From an uncultured Eubacteriales bacterium (GTDB lineage: Bacteria > Bacillota > Clostridia > Oscillospirales > Acutalibacteraceae): a DNA stretch of 64,000 nucleotides. Under the pieces are notes generated by a model. That model saw only the letters and a list, made by a program, of their open reading frames with translations. It searched no databases and was not told the DNA's origin. This document shows positions 33,557 through 42,879 of this stretch, in pieces. The first letter of the stretch is position 1. Each line of letters starts with the position of its first letter. The position numbers and the translations under genes are program-made. The stretch spans positions 62,001-126,000 of the forward strand of contig UQEU01000003.1 of the NCBI GenBank assembly GCA_900540085.1, in the 5' to 3' direction.

Positions 33557-35554
33557 AAGCAACTCGTTTACACCTGCAACAAATCCGAGATTACCGTCAA
33601 TTTGAAAAAGTGACGGCGGATGAACGGCAAACAAATTATAGAAAACTGAATGAGCCATCATACTGTGCATTACGCTTTTTGCAGTTTTTGAGTCGTGAAG
33701 TCTTCCTGCAAGACACATTGCCCAAGCGGCGTTCCATCCGATAAACTGTTTACTGTTTTCAACTCTGTAATTGAACAGTTTTCTTACCCACTCGGTTTCC
33801 TGCTTGTTTTCATAATATTTCAAAACATTTGCAGGATAGAAAGAGTAAAGCGGTGAAAAATGTCTGTGGCCTTTCTCTGCGATTGTTTTATCTTCGTGCC
33901 ACTCAAGCAAGCCTGTACTTCCACACTCATACGGTTTCATTTTTGATAATTTGTCGTTTATATCATCAACAAGTTCACCGTTTGCAAAGAGTTCCTTATA
34001 ATTTGCGAACGCCTGTCTGATAATTCCCATCTCAAAGTTTGATGCATAGTCAAGGTCGCAGTTGCCGTTTTGAACAAACGACGCTTCGGGCGACGCTGAC
34101 GGAGCAGTAACATACTGTCCGTTGTGAAACACAAGATAGTCATTGCAAAACTGCGCGGTTTGCGTCACTATTTCTTCTATCTGCTCTTTATATTCGAGCA
34201 ATTTACCGTTTTTATAGTGTGAAAACACCTCATTGGCAAGCCAAGCACCGCAAAGAGGAGCATACATATAGCAAGGATTACCCTTTACGGGCGTGGTTTT
34301 TCTCCAAATATCAACATTATGATTGCAAGATGAACCGCCGCAACCGTAATTTACCTGTGCAGTTTTTTTACCCGACTGTACAACTTCGTAAACAAACCTA
34401 AAGAAAGGTTCGGCACAATCATCAAGACCGCTTTTTGTCAGCGACCAATAGTTCATTTCGGTATTTATATTTACAGTGTACTCACTGCTCCACGGAGCAC
34501 GAACATCTTCATTCCATATTCCCTGCAATGTCAACGGCTGAGTACCTTGTCTGCTTCCGGAAACAATGAGATACTTTCCAAAATGATAGAACAAATCCAA
34601 CAGTGCATTTTCAACTCTGCCTATTTTAGCTGACTTTATAAGTTTATTTACAGGCAAATCATTTTCTTCACACAAAGAAAAGTCCTGATTTTTAAACACT
34701 TTTGAAAAATCTTCAATATGCCTTTGTTTAAGTTCGTCAAATGTTTTTTCTTTTACTGACTTCAAGACATTTTTGCAGATATTTTCGGCATATTTTACAT
34801 CTGTTTCGGGCATTTCGTTATATGCTTTAAAACCTGTGGCAGTTGTTGTAATCAATAATACTTCTTTAGCATCATTAACTTTAAGACAACCTTCTTCAAA
34901 AGAAACTGTACCGTCTGTTTTAAGTTCTGTTCTTGAGCAGAAACACATACCCTTATGTTCATTGTACTGAACAGAATTTTGAACTTTACCCAAGTATTTG
35001 GGTGCAACATAATCAGGAGCATTTCCTAAAATACTCAATGAGTTTTTATCTGCAACAACAGTGCTTTTCAACTTACTTTTTGCAGATATTTTAACAGAAA
35101 ACTTTGAACTGTTTTTAATTCTGTAAACAAGCACTTTATCGGGATATGAACAAAATGATTCTTTAATATATTTTCCGTTTTCAGTTGTATGAACTGCTGT
35201 TTCAAGGTCTAATTTTCTTTTATAATTTTTAGAAGACGGCTTCGAGAATTTTATATAAATATCTCCGAGAGGAAGAAATGCCTCGTGATAGTCGCCACAA
35301 AGTTTTTCCATACAAAGTTTATCTGCGTCTTTACACTTACCGTCAAAAACAAGTTGACGAACTTCGTCAAGATACTTTAAACTTTCCGAATTTGTTTGGT
35401 CTTTGGGATACCCCGACCAAAGAGTACAGTCATTAAGTGCAATTCTCTCCTGATGCACACCGCCGAAAACCATAGCGCCCATATATCCGTTTCCCAAAGG
35501 CAAGGCTTTTTTCCAGATGCGTGCAGGCTTTTTAAACCATACTGTTTGTTTCAT
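33332..35554 (-). CDS. GH95 alpha-L-fucosidase (alpha-1,2 type)
   Basis: Inverting glycosidase of 740 residues that releases terminal alpha-1,2-fucose from host glycans such as H antigen and 2'-fucosyllactose. Family features in order: N-terminal beta-sandwich (LPLGNGYMGAMVFGGVHQERIALND), the (alpha/alpha)6 catalytic barrel with GIWNEDVRAPWSSEYTVNIN and TEMNYWS, HRHFSPLYSFYPA, and FQIDGNLGF, whose Asp matches a catalytic residue in characterised GH95 enzymes. No signal peptide, so it should act in the cytoplasm. AGGAG precedes the ATG. It lies 10 nt downstream of the GH110 gene in one operon. The last 75 codons are duplicated at 27810. Confidence 0.93.
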   Translation of the reverse strand: MKQTVWFKKPARIWKKALPLGNGYMGAMVFGGVHQERIALNDCTLWSGYPKDQTNSESLKYLDEVRQLVFDGKCKDADKLCMEKLCGDYHEAFLPLGDIYIKFSKPSSKNYKRKLDLETAVHTTENGKYIKESFCSYPDKVLVYRIKNSSKFSVKISAKSKLKSTVVADKNSLSILGNAPDYVAPKYLGKVQNSVQYNEHKGMCFCSRTELKTDGTVSFEEGCLKVNDAKEVLLITTTATGFKAYNEMPETDVKYAENICKNVLKSVKEKTFDELKQRHIEDFSKVFKNQDFSLCEENDLPVNKLIKSAKIGRVENALLDLFYHFGKYLIVSGSRQGTQPLTLQGIWNEDVRAPWSSEYTVNINTEMNYWSLTKSGLDDCAEPFFRFVYEVVQSGKKTAQVNYGCGGSSCNHNVDIWRKTTPVKGNPCYMYAPLCGAWLANEVFSHYKNGKLLEYKEQIEEIVTQTAQFCNDYLVFHNGQYVTAPSASPEASFVQNGNCDLDYASNFEMGIIRQAFANYKELFANGELVDDINDKLSKMKPYECGSTGLLEWHEDKTIAEKGHRHFSPLYSFYPANVLKYYENKQETEWVRKLFNYRVENSKQFIGWNAAWAMCLAGRLHDSKTAKSVMHSMMAHSVFYNLFAVHPPSLFQIDGNLGFVAGVNELLLYEENGVVDLLPALPDSWNKGFVKNMVVNGIKISFEWKNKKIVKVESNAEISVANINLADNVSVGELVKIVERQ

Positions 35555-35564
35555 AGACTTTCTC

Positions 35565-37208
35565 CTATTTTATAACTATATTTTCACAGTTTTTCATTTC
35601 AACTTTATTGCTTTTTTCAAAAATGTTTCCGTCGATATAAACATCACTTGAAGATTTAATACTGATAGGTTCTTTATCATACTCTTTAAAAACATTGTTT
35701 AAAATTTTAATGTTTTTATGTACTGCCCCGTCGTGAAAAGCATTTTCGGGTTTAATTAAAATCGGTGTTGCACCGCTGTACTCAAAAACATTGTTTTGGA
35801 TTGTAACATCTTTACACATTCCGCTTTCATACCAACTTTTAGCATCATCAGAAAGCAAAACTCCGCTCATAGTATTGCTGATAAATCTGTTGTTTTCAAT
35901 TACGGCTTTGCCTCTTGATGTGTACAAAATACCTCTTGTTATGATATGGTTAAGCACATTATTCGCATAATATAAAGACGCACATTTATCAACATCTTCA
36001 ATAACAAGACCTTTAAAACTGCTTGAAGCAGGTTTTTCAAGAACAAGTTTAATATGGTGCGAATCAACTTTTTCAGATGACACTATCTTGTTATCTCCTT
36101 TGCAAAGCAAAGTTGTCGGGTCGATGAATTCTATTTTGTCGCCTTTATCCAAAGGATTGAAATCCCATGCCTGAGGATGACAGAAAGCAACGATTATCTC
36201 ATTTTCATTTACACTTTTCACTTTAAAGTGAATGCCGTGAACATTGAGTGCATCGTCAGCCGCACCGTCAAAAAGACAGTTTTCAACAGTTACTTTTCCA
36301 TAGCACATACAAATATGCATAAAGTCCGTAAGAGAAGACATCTCATATAATCCATCAGGATTGGGGCAGAATTTACAACCGTTGAAAGTTAAATCGCAAC
36401 AATTTTGAGCAACAAAAGCGTGTGAATAATTGAAATATTCATTGATATTTTCAAAATATAAATTTTTACTGTTTTCGGCGAAAATTCCGACATCACTTCT
36501 GTGTGTGTTAAAAACATAGAAATTTTGACCGACAACATAGTCGTTTTTCAAAAAATATTTTACGGCAAACTTGTACGGTGCAATTTCCTTTACACTATAC
36601 GACGCTCTAAACGGATGTGGTTTTCTTTCAATTTTATTTTTTTGTTCAGGTCTTATTGTTGCATTCCAATATGCCGTATTGCTAAACTGCCTAAATCCGA
36701 GTTCATAACCCTTACCAACCCATTTGAAGCCTTTTTTATCTTTAACATAGACACTTTCTTTGTCAAGCTCAAACTCTGCGTACCAAGGCGTACATTTTGT
36801 TACAGTGAGTTTATGCAAATTCGGTTTAACCGTATCTATTGTAAAATCTTTAAATCTTACATTTTCGCAATTTGAAATGATTGCGTTTGTAACTTTACCG
36901 TCAATTAAAAAAGTGCATTCATTTCCTTCTATCGTAAGATTTTTTATATTTTCAACGAGCAAGGCAACTTTGTGAATAAAAGTTTCTGACTTATTATCAT
37001 ATCTTTTATATTCTTCTGCCGAAGTAGTGTTTGTTATTGCTCTGTAAGTCTTTTGACATTCATCACTGTCAATAAAATATGTACCTTTTTCAAAAACCAA
37101 AACTTTTTCTTCGTCTGTTTTTTGAAGTTCACAAAATAAATCATAAAGAGGTTTTGCAATTTGCTTATTTGGAATAATTCCGTAATCTTTTGCCGAATAT
37201 GTTTTCAT
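35565..37208 (-). CDS. Right-handed beta-helix glycosidase, GH110-like alpha-galactosidase
   Basis: 547 residues of parallel beta-helix repeats (VENCLFDGA, IENNRFISNTMSG, IQNNVFEYSG, ILNNVF). The segment GAADDALNVHGIH (Asp318-Asp319) matches the acidic catalytic site of GH110 enzymes, which cleave terminal alpha-1,3-galactose, for example from the blood-group B antigen. No signal peptide. Co-transcribed with GH95, as expected for stepwise removal of Gal and Fuc from B-type structures. The family assignment is from motif and fold; another beta-helix hydrolase is possible. Confidence 0.78.
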   Translation of the reverse strand: MKTYSAKDYGIIPNKQIAKPLYDLFCELQKTDEEKVLVFEKGTYFIDSDECQKTYRAITNTTSAEEYKRYDNKSETFIHKVALLVENIKNLTIEGNECTFLIDGKVTNAIISNCENVRFKDFTIDTVKPNLHKLTVTKCTPWYAEFELDKESVYVKDKKGFKWVGKGYELGFRQFSNTAYWNATIRPEQKNKIERKPHPFRASYSVKEIAPYKFAVKYFLKNDYVVGQNFYVFNTHRSDVGIFAENSKNLYFENINEYFNYSHAFVAQNCCDLTFNGCKFCPNPDGLYEMSSLTDFMHICMCYGKVTVENCLFDGAADDALNVHGIHFKVKSVNENEIIVAFCHPQAWDFNPLDKGDKIEFIDPTTLLCKGDNKIVSSEKVDSHHIKLVLEKPASSSFKGLVIEDVDKCASLYYANNVLNHIITRGILYTSRGKAVIENNRFISNTMSGVLLSDDAKSWYESGMCKDVTIQNNVFEYSGATPILIKPENAFHDGAVHKNIKILNNVFKEYDKEPISIKSSSDVYIDGNIFEKSNKVEMKNCENIVIK

Positions 37209-37236
37209 AATTTTCTCCTAAATAGTTATTTATATT

Positions 37237-37704
37237 TTAATTTTCTTTACAACTCCACTGTGTAACTTCCAATTTTAAGACAGCGGTTTTGTCCAAAATA
37301 CTTTTGTCAAAATCGCTCTTATCTTCAGAAGCACAATGTTGCATTATTTTATTTAAAGCGTAGGCTTTTTCTTCATATTTCTGCAAAAAAGCAATCTTTC
37401 CGACGCCCATAACACTTTTGTAAAAATTTGAATATCCGCAAGCATTTTTTCCTGCAATTAATTCACCTTGAAAGTCCGTTTCAAATGAAACAAAATTATT
37501 GTTTTTGAGCAGTCTTATTTTTTTACCTTCATTTGCACAATGAAAATAGAGAATTAATTGAGTTGCCTTTTTTTCATATCCAAAATTAAGCGGTACAATA
37601 TACGGAACAGTTCCGTCAATAAATCCCAATCGACAACATTTACATATTTTCACAACATCAATCATTTGAGAAAACTCTTTAACTTCCCTGTCTTTTCTTC
37701 TCAT
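37237..37704 (-). CDS. NimA-like pyridoxamine 5'-phosphate oxidase-fold protein
   Basis: 155-residue flavin-binding split-barrel protein. CRLGFIDGTVPYIVPLNFGY and LYFHCANEGKKIRLLKNNNFVSFE are typical of the 5-nitroimidazole-resistance (NimA)-related group, and the WYKSV-like motif is FYKSVMGVGK. Binds FMN or a related cofactor; the substrate is unknown, and resistance cannot be claimed from sequence. First gene of the operon with GH110 and GH95 (28-nt gap). Confidence 0.82.
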   Translation of the reverse strand: MRRKDREVKEFSQMIDVVKICKCCRLGFIDGTVPYIVPLNFGYEKKATQLILYFHCANEGKKIRLLKNNNFVSFETDFQGELIAGKNACGYSNFYKSVMGVGKIAFLQKYEEKAYALNKIMQHCASEDKSDFDKSILDKTAVLKLEVTQWSCKEN

Positions 37705-37745
37705 AAACTCATTCCTTATAAAAAAGAATTTAAAATATTAAAATC

Positions 37746-37774
37746 ATTATATATTTAAAACTAATTTTTTGCAA
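37746..37774 (-). promoter_or_regulatory. Predicted promoter of the NimA-like/GH110/GH95 operon
   Basis: Minus strand: TTGCAA (37769-37774), 17-nt spacer, TATAAT (37746-37751). Confidence 0.55.
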
Positions 37775-37925
37775 TATTTCTGAATGAACTAAATGTAAAA
37801 TATCAATTTATGACAAAATTTTACCATAATAAAATCAATAAGTTTAATACAATAATATATAGTGGATTTTATTTTAAAAATAATATATAATATCATTGAC
37901 TAAAATTAAGGGTGATACAATAATT

Positions 37926-38402
37926 ATGACTGTTCAGGAAGAAGTTGTTGAAAAACTTATTCAAAAAAATTACACGATTTCTTTTGCGGAAAGTTGTACG
38001 GGCGGACTTTGTTGTGCCAGACTTGTAAATGTTACAGGCACTTCGCAAGTTCTAAACGAAAGTTTTATAACTTATGCAAATGAAGCAAAAGTAAAATATC
38101 TTTTTGTAAAAGAAGAAACCATTGAAAAATACGGCGTTGTCAGTGAAGAAGTTGCATACCAAATGGCTGAGGGCGTATGCCGTCAAAGCGGTGCAAATGT
38201 CGGAGTTGGTATAACGGGTGTAGCAGGTCCGGGCGGCGGAACCGAGAAAAAGCCTGTCGGTATGGTATGTTTCGGATTTTGCATAGACGGAGAAACAACC
38301 GTCTGTACTGCCCAATTTTCAGACATTGGAAGAAACAACATTCGCAACAAAAGCGTCGAATTTGTCTATGAAAAATTAAACGAACTTTTGGAGAAAAAAT
38401 GA
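37926..38402 (+). CDS. pncC: CinA C-terminal domain protein / nicotinamide-nucleotide amidohydrolase
   Basis: 158 residues. Stand-alone CinA C-terminal (PncC) domain that deamidates NMN in the pyridine nucleotide cycle. Active-site motif SFAESCTGGLCCARLVNV and the loop GITGVAGPGGGTEKKPVG are complete. ATG at 37926 follows AAGGGTGA by 10 nt; an in-frame TTG at 37896 is less likely. The stop overlaps the next ATG by 4 nt. Confidence 0.9.
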   Translation: MTVQEEVVEKLIQKNYTISFAESCTGGLCCARLVNVTGTSQVLNESFITYANEAKVKYLFVKEETIEKYGVVSEEVAYQMAEGVCRQSGANVGVGITGVAGPGGGTEKKPVGMVCFGFCIDGETTVCTAQFSDIGRNNIRNKSVEFVYEKLNELLEKK

Positions 38403-39382
38403 AAATAGCACTCATATTTACAGGCGGCACAATAGGAAGCAAAAAGAAAAACGGTTCGGTATCGCCGAATGAAAACACAAAAAATATTTTTCTTGAAACA
38501 ATAGAAAACCGATACAAAAACTTTGTACAATTTGAAACCGTTTCGCCTTTTACAATACTCAGCGAAAATTCAAACGGCGAAGTTTTAAAAAAGCTGACAA
38601 ATTGTATTTTACAAAAAGCAAATGAAAATTGTGACGGAATAGTTGTTTTTCACGGAACTGACACACTTGCTTTTTCAAGTGCGGCAATAGGCTACACAGT
38701 TGGAAACAATGTGAAAATTCCGATTGTTACCGTAAGTGCAAACTATCCTCACAATGACAGCCGTTCAAACGCCTATCAAAACATATACTCTGCAATAGAT
38801 TTCATATTGCAGACGGAAAAAGTCGGAACATTTACTGCATATAAAAACAAAAACGGCGTTCCGACGATACACAGAAGTACACGATTGCTTGAACAGAACG
38901 CTTTTACAGACGATGTTTTCAGCGTCAAAAACAATTTTTACGGATATTTTAACGAAAAAAATATCTTTGTAAAAAACGAAAATTACACGGAAATTGCAGA
39001 TGAAACAAAGCCTTTTGACATATCGAACATTTCAGAAACTTCAAGCGTATTAAAAATCAAGCCATACCCCGCCATGAGTCTTCCGAAACTAACAAGCGAA
39101 ACAACTGCCGTTTTATTTGAAAGTTACCATTCAGGCTCAATTTGTACTGACAGCAAATTATTTCAAAGATTTTGCTTTGACGCCAAAGATATGAACATTC
39201 CTATTTTTATAGCAGGACAAAAATGCGAATACGAAAGTGCCGTACTCTATGACAAATTGGGAATTAAGCCCATAGTCAACATTGCACCCCCGTCATTGTT
39301 TTTAAAAATATGGTTTGCAACGGCAACAAACAGAATTGAAGATATAGAAAAATCACTTGCTTCAGATATAATAAACATATAA
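38399..39382 (+). CDS. Asparaginase/glutaminase family protein
   Basis: 327-residue L-asparaginase-like amidohydrolase. Both catalytic threonine motifs are present: FTGGTIGSK at the N-terminus and VVFHGTDTLAFS near residue 85. No signal peptide, so it is the cytoplasmic type. Sequence identity outside the motifs looks low, with a Lys/Asn-rich body. Translationally coupled to pncC and followed 25 nt later by dut. Confidence 0.85.
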   Translation: MKIALIFTGGTIGSKKKNGSVSPNENTKNIFLETIENRYKNFVQFETVSPFTILSENSNGEVLKKLTNCILQKANENCDGIVVFHGTDTLAFSSAAIGYTVGNNVKIPIVTVSANYPHNDSRSNAYQNIYSAIDFILQTEKVGTFTAYKNKNGVPTIHRSTRLLEQNAFTDDVFSVKNNFYGYFNEKNIFVKNENYTEIADETKPFDISNISETSSVLKIKPYPAMSLPKLTSETTAVLFESYHSGSICTDSKLFQRFCFDAKDMNIPIFIAGQKCEYESAVLYDKLGIKPIVNIAPPSLFLKIWFATATNRIEDIEKSLASDIINI

Positions 39383-39406
39383 AATTTCAAAAACGGAGAA
39401 AATATT

Positions 39407-39919
39407 ATGAAAAGAATTGCAAAATTTGAGAAAGTATCTTTTGAACAATTTAAAAAGGATTTTCAAAAAAACTTCAATGTAAATGATGAAGAAGTTAAAG
39501 AGATATACAACAAAATAAAACTTCCTGTTCGTGCAACAAAAGCAAGTGCAGGATACGATTTTTTTGCACCTGTTGACCTTGAACTTAAACAGGGTGTATC
39601 AAATCTTGTTCCTACGGGAATTCGTGCCAAAATAGATGACGAATGGGTTTTAAAAATTTATCCCAGAAGCGGACTCGGTTTCAAACACCGAATTCAACTT
39701 GACAACACCGTCGGAATTATTGACAGCGACTACTACGGTTCTTCAAATGAAGGTCATATTATGATTAAAATAACCTGCGACTCAAAAGAAAGCGAACACA
39801 TTTGTAAAGTTGAACAAGGTCAGGGCTTTGCTCAGGGAATTTTTTTAGAATACGGAATTACGGTTGACGATGATGTCTGCGAAGTCCGTGACGGCGGTTT
39901 CGGCTCTACCACTAAATAA
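39407..39919 (+). CDS. dut: Deoxyuridine 5'-triphosphate nucleotidohydrolase
   Basis: Hydrolyses dUTP to dUMP, keeping uracil out of DNA. 170 residues. The five trimeric-dUTPase motifs are visible: KASAGYDFFA, YPRSGLGFK, NTVGIIDSDYYG, GQGFAQGIF and RDGGFGST. An N-terminal extension of about 40 residues is longer than in E. coli. Third gene of the pncC-asparaginase-dut operon, ended by a strong terminator. Confidence 0.94.
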   Translation: MKRIAKFEKVSFEQFKKDFQKNFNVNDEEVKEIYNKIKLPVRATKASAGYDFFAPVDLELKQGVSNLVPTGIRAKIDDEWVLKIYPRSGLGFKHRIQLDNTVGIIDSDYYGSSNEGHIMIKITCDSKESEHICKVEQGQGFAQGIFLEYGITVDDDVCEVRDGGFGSTTK

Positions 39920-39954
39920 ACAACTCTGACTACTCCGAATTTATTACGATATGC

Positions 39955-39996
39955 AAAAAGCGAAGTGTATTTTAACTATACACTTCGCTTTTTTAT
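39955..39996 (+). terminator. Terminator after dut
   Basis: 16-bp perfect stem AAAAAGCGAAGTGTAT with a 7-nt loop and T-run. Confidence 0.93.
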
Positions 39997-40023
39997 TATA
40001 TATTGAAATTAAAAATTACAAAA

Positions 40024-41367
40024 TCAATATTGTACCAAATATTTATTGATTTCCCATTGAGAAACGCTTGTTCTGTACTCTTCCCACTCTGCTTTTTTAC
40101 CTACAATATAGTTAGTAAACAAGTGGTCGCCTAAAGTTTCTCTGATAAATTCATCTTCTTCTGCGGCTTTAATTGCTTCTTCAAGACTGCCGGGAAGACA
40201 CTCTATACCTTTTTCATCCAACTCTTTTTTAGAAAGATTGAAAACATTGAAGTCGATAGGAGCAACAGGCTGAAGATTTCTCTTGATACCGTCAAGACCT
40301 GCTGCAAGACAAAGTGCCATTTCAAGATACGGATTGCAAGTCGGGTCTGGTGAACGAAGTTCAATACGAGTACCCTTGCCTCTTGAAGCAGGAATACGAA
40401 CTAAACTTGAACGGTTTGACGCAGACCAAGTAATATAAGTCGGTGCTTCATAACCCGGAACAAGTCTTTTATAAGAGTTTACAGTCGGGTTTGAAAAAAC
40501 TGCAATTCCTTTAACATGAGCCATAATACCTGCAATAAAGTTATATGCAAGTTTGCTCAATCCGAGTTCGTCAGACGGGTCATCAAAAACATTTGAACCG
40601 TCCTTAATGCTTGAAAGGCTCATATTTGTATGCATACCCGAACCGTCGATACCTGCAATCGGCTTCGGCATAAATGTAGCGTGAAGTCCATGCTTTTGAG
40701 CGTATGTTTTAACAACATGCTTAAATGTCATTACATCATCTGCCGCAGTGATTACTTCATCAAATTTAAAGTCAATCTCGTGTTGGCTTGAAGCAACCTC
40801 ATGGTGTGAAGCTTCGATTGTAAAGTCCATATCTTCAAGTGCAAGGCAAATATCACGACGACAGTTTTCCCCTCTGTCAATAGGGTTAAGTTCAAAATAT
40901 CCGCCCTCGTCGCTCATTTCAATGGTGGGTTTTCCGTCTTCATCAAGTTTGAAAAGGAAGAATTCACACTCGGGACCTACATTGAAAGAAAAGCCCATAT
41001 CCTCTGCTTCTTTTACAACTTTTTTAAGAACATTTCTTGGGTCACCGAGAAACGGAGTTTTATTGTCAACAAGATAAACATCACATATTAAACGAGCAGT
41101 TTGAGCGTTTTGATGTTTTCTCCACGGGAAAATATTCCAAGTATCATAATCGGGATGAAGATACATATCCGACTCGTCTATTCTTACAAAACCGTCAATG
41201 GAAGAGCCGTCAAACATACACTCATTATCAAGTGCTTTTTTCAACTGATTCATTGTAATGGCAACATTTTTCATTATACCGAAAACATCTGTAAATTGAA
41301 GTCTTACAAACTCGACATTTCTTTCTTCTGCATCTTTAAGTATTTCTTCTTTAGTGTACTTACTCAT
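40024..41367 (-). CDS. glnA: Glutamine synthetase, type I
   Basis: ATP-dependent amidation of glutamate; dodecameric central enzyme of ammonium assimilation. 447 residues, the GSI-alpha length, without the adenylylation-type insertion. Signatures: MFDGSSIDGF, GPECEFFLF, SHHEVASSQHEIDF, and GIDGSGMHTNMSL in the ammonium site. The start at 41367 (MSKYTKEEI) follows AAAGGAG; an upstream in-frame ATG at 41406 has no site. The leader carries a terminator-like hairpin. Confidence 0.97.
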   Translation of the reverse strand: MSKYTKEEILKDAEERNVEFVRLQFTDVFGIMKNVAITMNQLKKALDNECMFDGSSIDGFVRIDESDMYLHPDYDTWNIFPWRKHQNAQTARLICDVYLVDNKTPFLGDPRNVLKKVVKEAEDMGFSFNVGPECEFFLFKLDEDGKPTIEMSDEGGYFELNPIDRGENCRRDICLALEDMDFTIEASHHEVASSQHEIDFKFDEVITAADDVMTFKHVVKTYAQKHGLHATFMPKPIAGIDGSGMHTNMSLSSIKDGSNVFDDPSDELGLSKLAYNFIAGIMAHVKGIAVFSNPTVNSYKRLVPGYEAPTYITWSASNRSSLVRIPASRGKGTRIELRSPDPTCNPYLEMALCLAAGLDGIKRNLQPVAPIDFNVFNLSKKELDEKGIECLPGSLEEAIKAAEEDEFIRETLGDHLFTNYIVGKKAEWEEYRTSVSQWEINKYLVQY

Positions 41368-41403
41368 TGCAAATACTCCTTTAAAAATATTTTGTGTAAA
41401 AAA

Positions 41404-41436
41404 CAAAAAGCGTCCCCAAAAAAACGGGAACGCCTT
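41404..41436 (-). promoter_or_regulatory. Terminator-like hairpin in the glnA leader
   Basis: In the minus-strand RNA, AAAGGCGTTCCC pairs with GGGGACGCTTTT (12 bp, two G-U) across a T-rich loop, and TTTTTGTTTTTT follows. It lies about 10-50 nt after the expected start and 37 nt before the glnA ATG. It looks like an attenuator, or a 5' stabilising stem. Confidence 0.6.
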
Positions 41437-41453
41437 TGTTCTTGCTGTAATTA

Positions 41454-41482
41454 TATTATATTCAAAATAAAAATATTGTCAA
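41454..41482 (-). promoter_or_regulatory. glnA promoter
   Basis: Minus strand: TTGACA (41477-41482), 17-nt spacer, TATAAT (41454-41459), full consensus in both boxes. Confidence 0.8.
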
Positions 41483-41557
41483 CAATAAAAAACTTTTTTG
41501 TAAAACAAAAGCAGTGTGTAAAAAAATATGTGTGCTTTTTTGTTTATTTTACACAAT

Positions 41558-42748
41558 CTATTTTAAATCTAAAAATTCACTTGCTATTGTCTTTTCGGCA
41601 AGTTTTGTGAAATAGTCAACAGAAACACCGTCAACGCTGTGTTTTGATGCAAGGTCGGAACTGTATTCTGAAAGTTTATATACAGAAAACTTATATTTTT
41701 TACCTTCTTTGTAATAATGACAAACTATCGGACAGAGTTTTGCCGTTGTGATTTGAACATTTCCGTCTTTTCTTTCGACAGTAATTTCTGCCATACCGCC
41801 TAAAAGTTGATTTAAGTTTGTCTGGTGCGATACAAAATTTCCTATCGAATAGTAAACAAGTGTTTTATTACCGCTTTTCTCATCCGTTATCCATTCGACA
41901 GGCTCCAAAACATGAGGATGCGTTCCTATAATTATATCTACGCCCAAAGAACAAAAATATTGAGCATATTCCTTTTGATAATCGGAAACAGTCATTGAAT
42001 TTTCCGTACCCCAATGCGGAAACGCAATTACAATATCGGCGTTTTTCCTTGCTTCTTCAACATCCTTTTTTATTTTATCCTTATCCATAATATTGACAAT
42101 CCATTGCTTGTCATCGGGCAAAGAAATTCCGTTTGTACCTGAGGTATAATTGAGAATGGCAAACTTTATTGAATTTTTTTCATAATAAACAATTTTATTG
42201 TAGTCTTCTTCACTTGCATTTGTGCCGACATGAACAACTTCAGGATGTTTTTCAAAGAATTTTAACTCCTGTTCAATTCCTTTTGAGCCTTTATCCATAG
42301 AGTGATTTGTAGCACATGTGAAAATATCAAAACCTGCGTCTATTGCCGCTTCTCCAACCTCCCACGGAGAATTGAACAAAGGATAACCCGTGTAATCAAA
42401 CTCCGAGCCGCCGAGCATGGTTTCCTGATTTATTACGGCAATGTCGGGTGTTGAAATATACTTTTTAAAATTTTCATACAAGCCGTCATAATTGTAACTT
42501 CCGTCTTCTTTTTTGCCCGAATCAATTACCGTATTATGAATTAAATTATCTCCGACTGCGACTAAACTTACTTTTGAGTCCGGCAAAGTATCTTGAGATG
42601 CTTCCGCTTCACTGCCGTCAGTTGCACTTTCTGTATTCGTTACTGCATTTTCGTTTGAAAAATGTCCTGCAACTGCCAATCCTATAACCGTACAGACTGC
42701 AAGCACAACGGGGATGATTGCAGATAAAATTTTCTTTTTGTCAGCCAT
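41558..42748 (-). CDS. CapA-family protein (PGA_cap metallophosphatase-like)
   Basis: 396 residues. One N-terminal membrane helix (IIPVVLAVCTVIGLAVAG) anchors an extracellular domain of the poly-gamma-glutamate capsule CapA family. Calcineurin-like motifs: LVAVGDNLIHN, INQETML, CATNHSMDKG, FPHWGTE and GTHPHVLEPVEW. A Ser/Glu/Asp-rich linker follows the helix. No capB or capC homologue is near, so capsule synthesis itself is not indicated. Monocistronic. Confidence 0.88.
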   Translation of the reverse strand: MADKKKILSAIIPVVLAVCTVIGLAVAGHFSNENAVTNTESATDGSEAEASQDTLPDSKVSLVAVGDNLIHNTVIDSGKKEDGSYNYDGLYENFKKYISTPDIAVINQETMLGGSEFDYTGYPLFNSPWEVGEAAIDAGFDIFTCATNHSMDKGSKGIEQELKFFEKHPEVVHVGTNASEEDYNKIVYYEKNSIKFAILNYTSGTNGISLPDDKQWIVNIMDKDKIKKDVEEARKNADIVIAFPHWGTENSMTVSDYQKEYAQYFCSLGVDIIIGTHPHVLEPVEWITDEKSGNKTLVYYSIGNFVSHQTNLNQLLGGMAEITVERKDGNVQITTAKLCPIVCHYYKEGKKYKFSVYKLSEYSSDLASKHSVDGVSVDYFTKLAEKTIASEFLDLK

Positions 42749-42772
42749 ATAGTAATCCCTCCGATTATTTTT

Positions 42773-42801
42773 ATTTTAACACAAAAAACAACTGTATTCA
42801 A
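42773..42801 (-). promoter_or_regulatory. Predicted promoter of the CapA-like gene
   Basis: Minus strand: TTGAAT (42796-42801), 17-nt spacer, TAAAAT (42773-42778). Confidence 0.5.
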
Positions 42802-42879
42802 TAAATTAAAAATCAACAAAAAACTTCAGTTAACTGTTTTTATTGTATTTTTAATCGGTATGTTATCAAGCACCGTACC

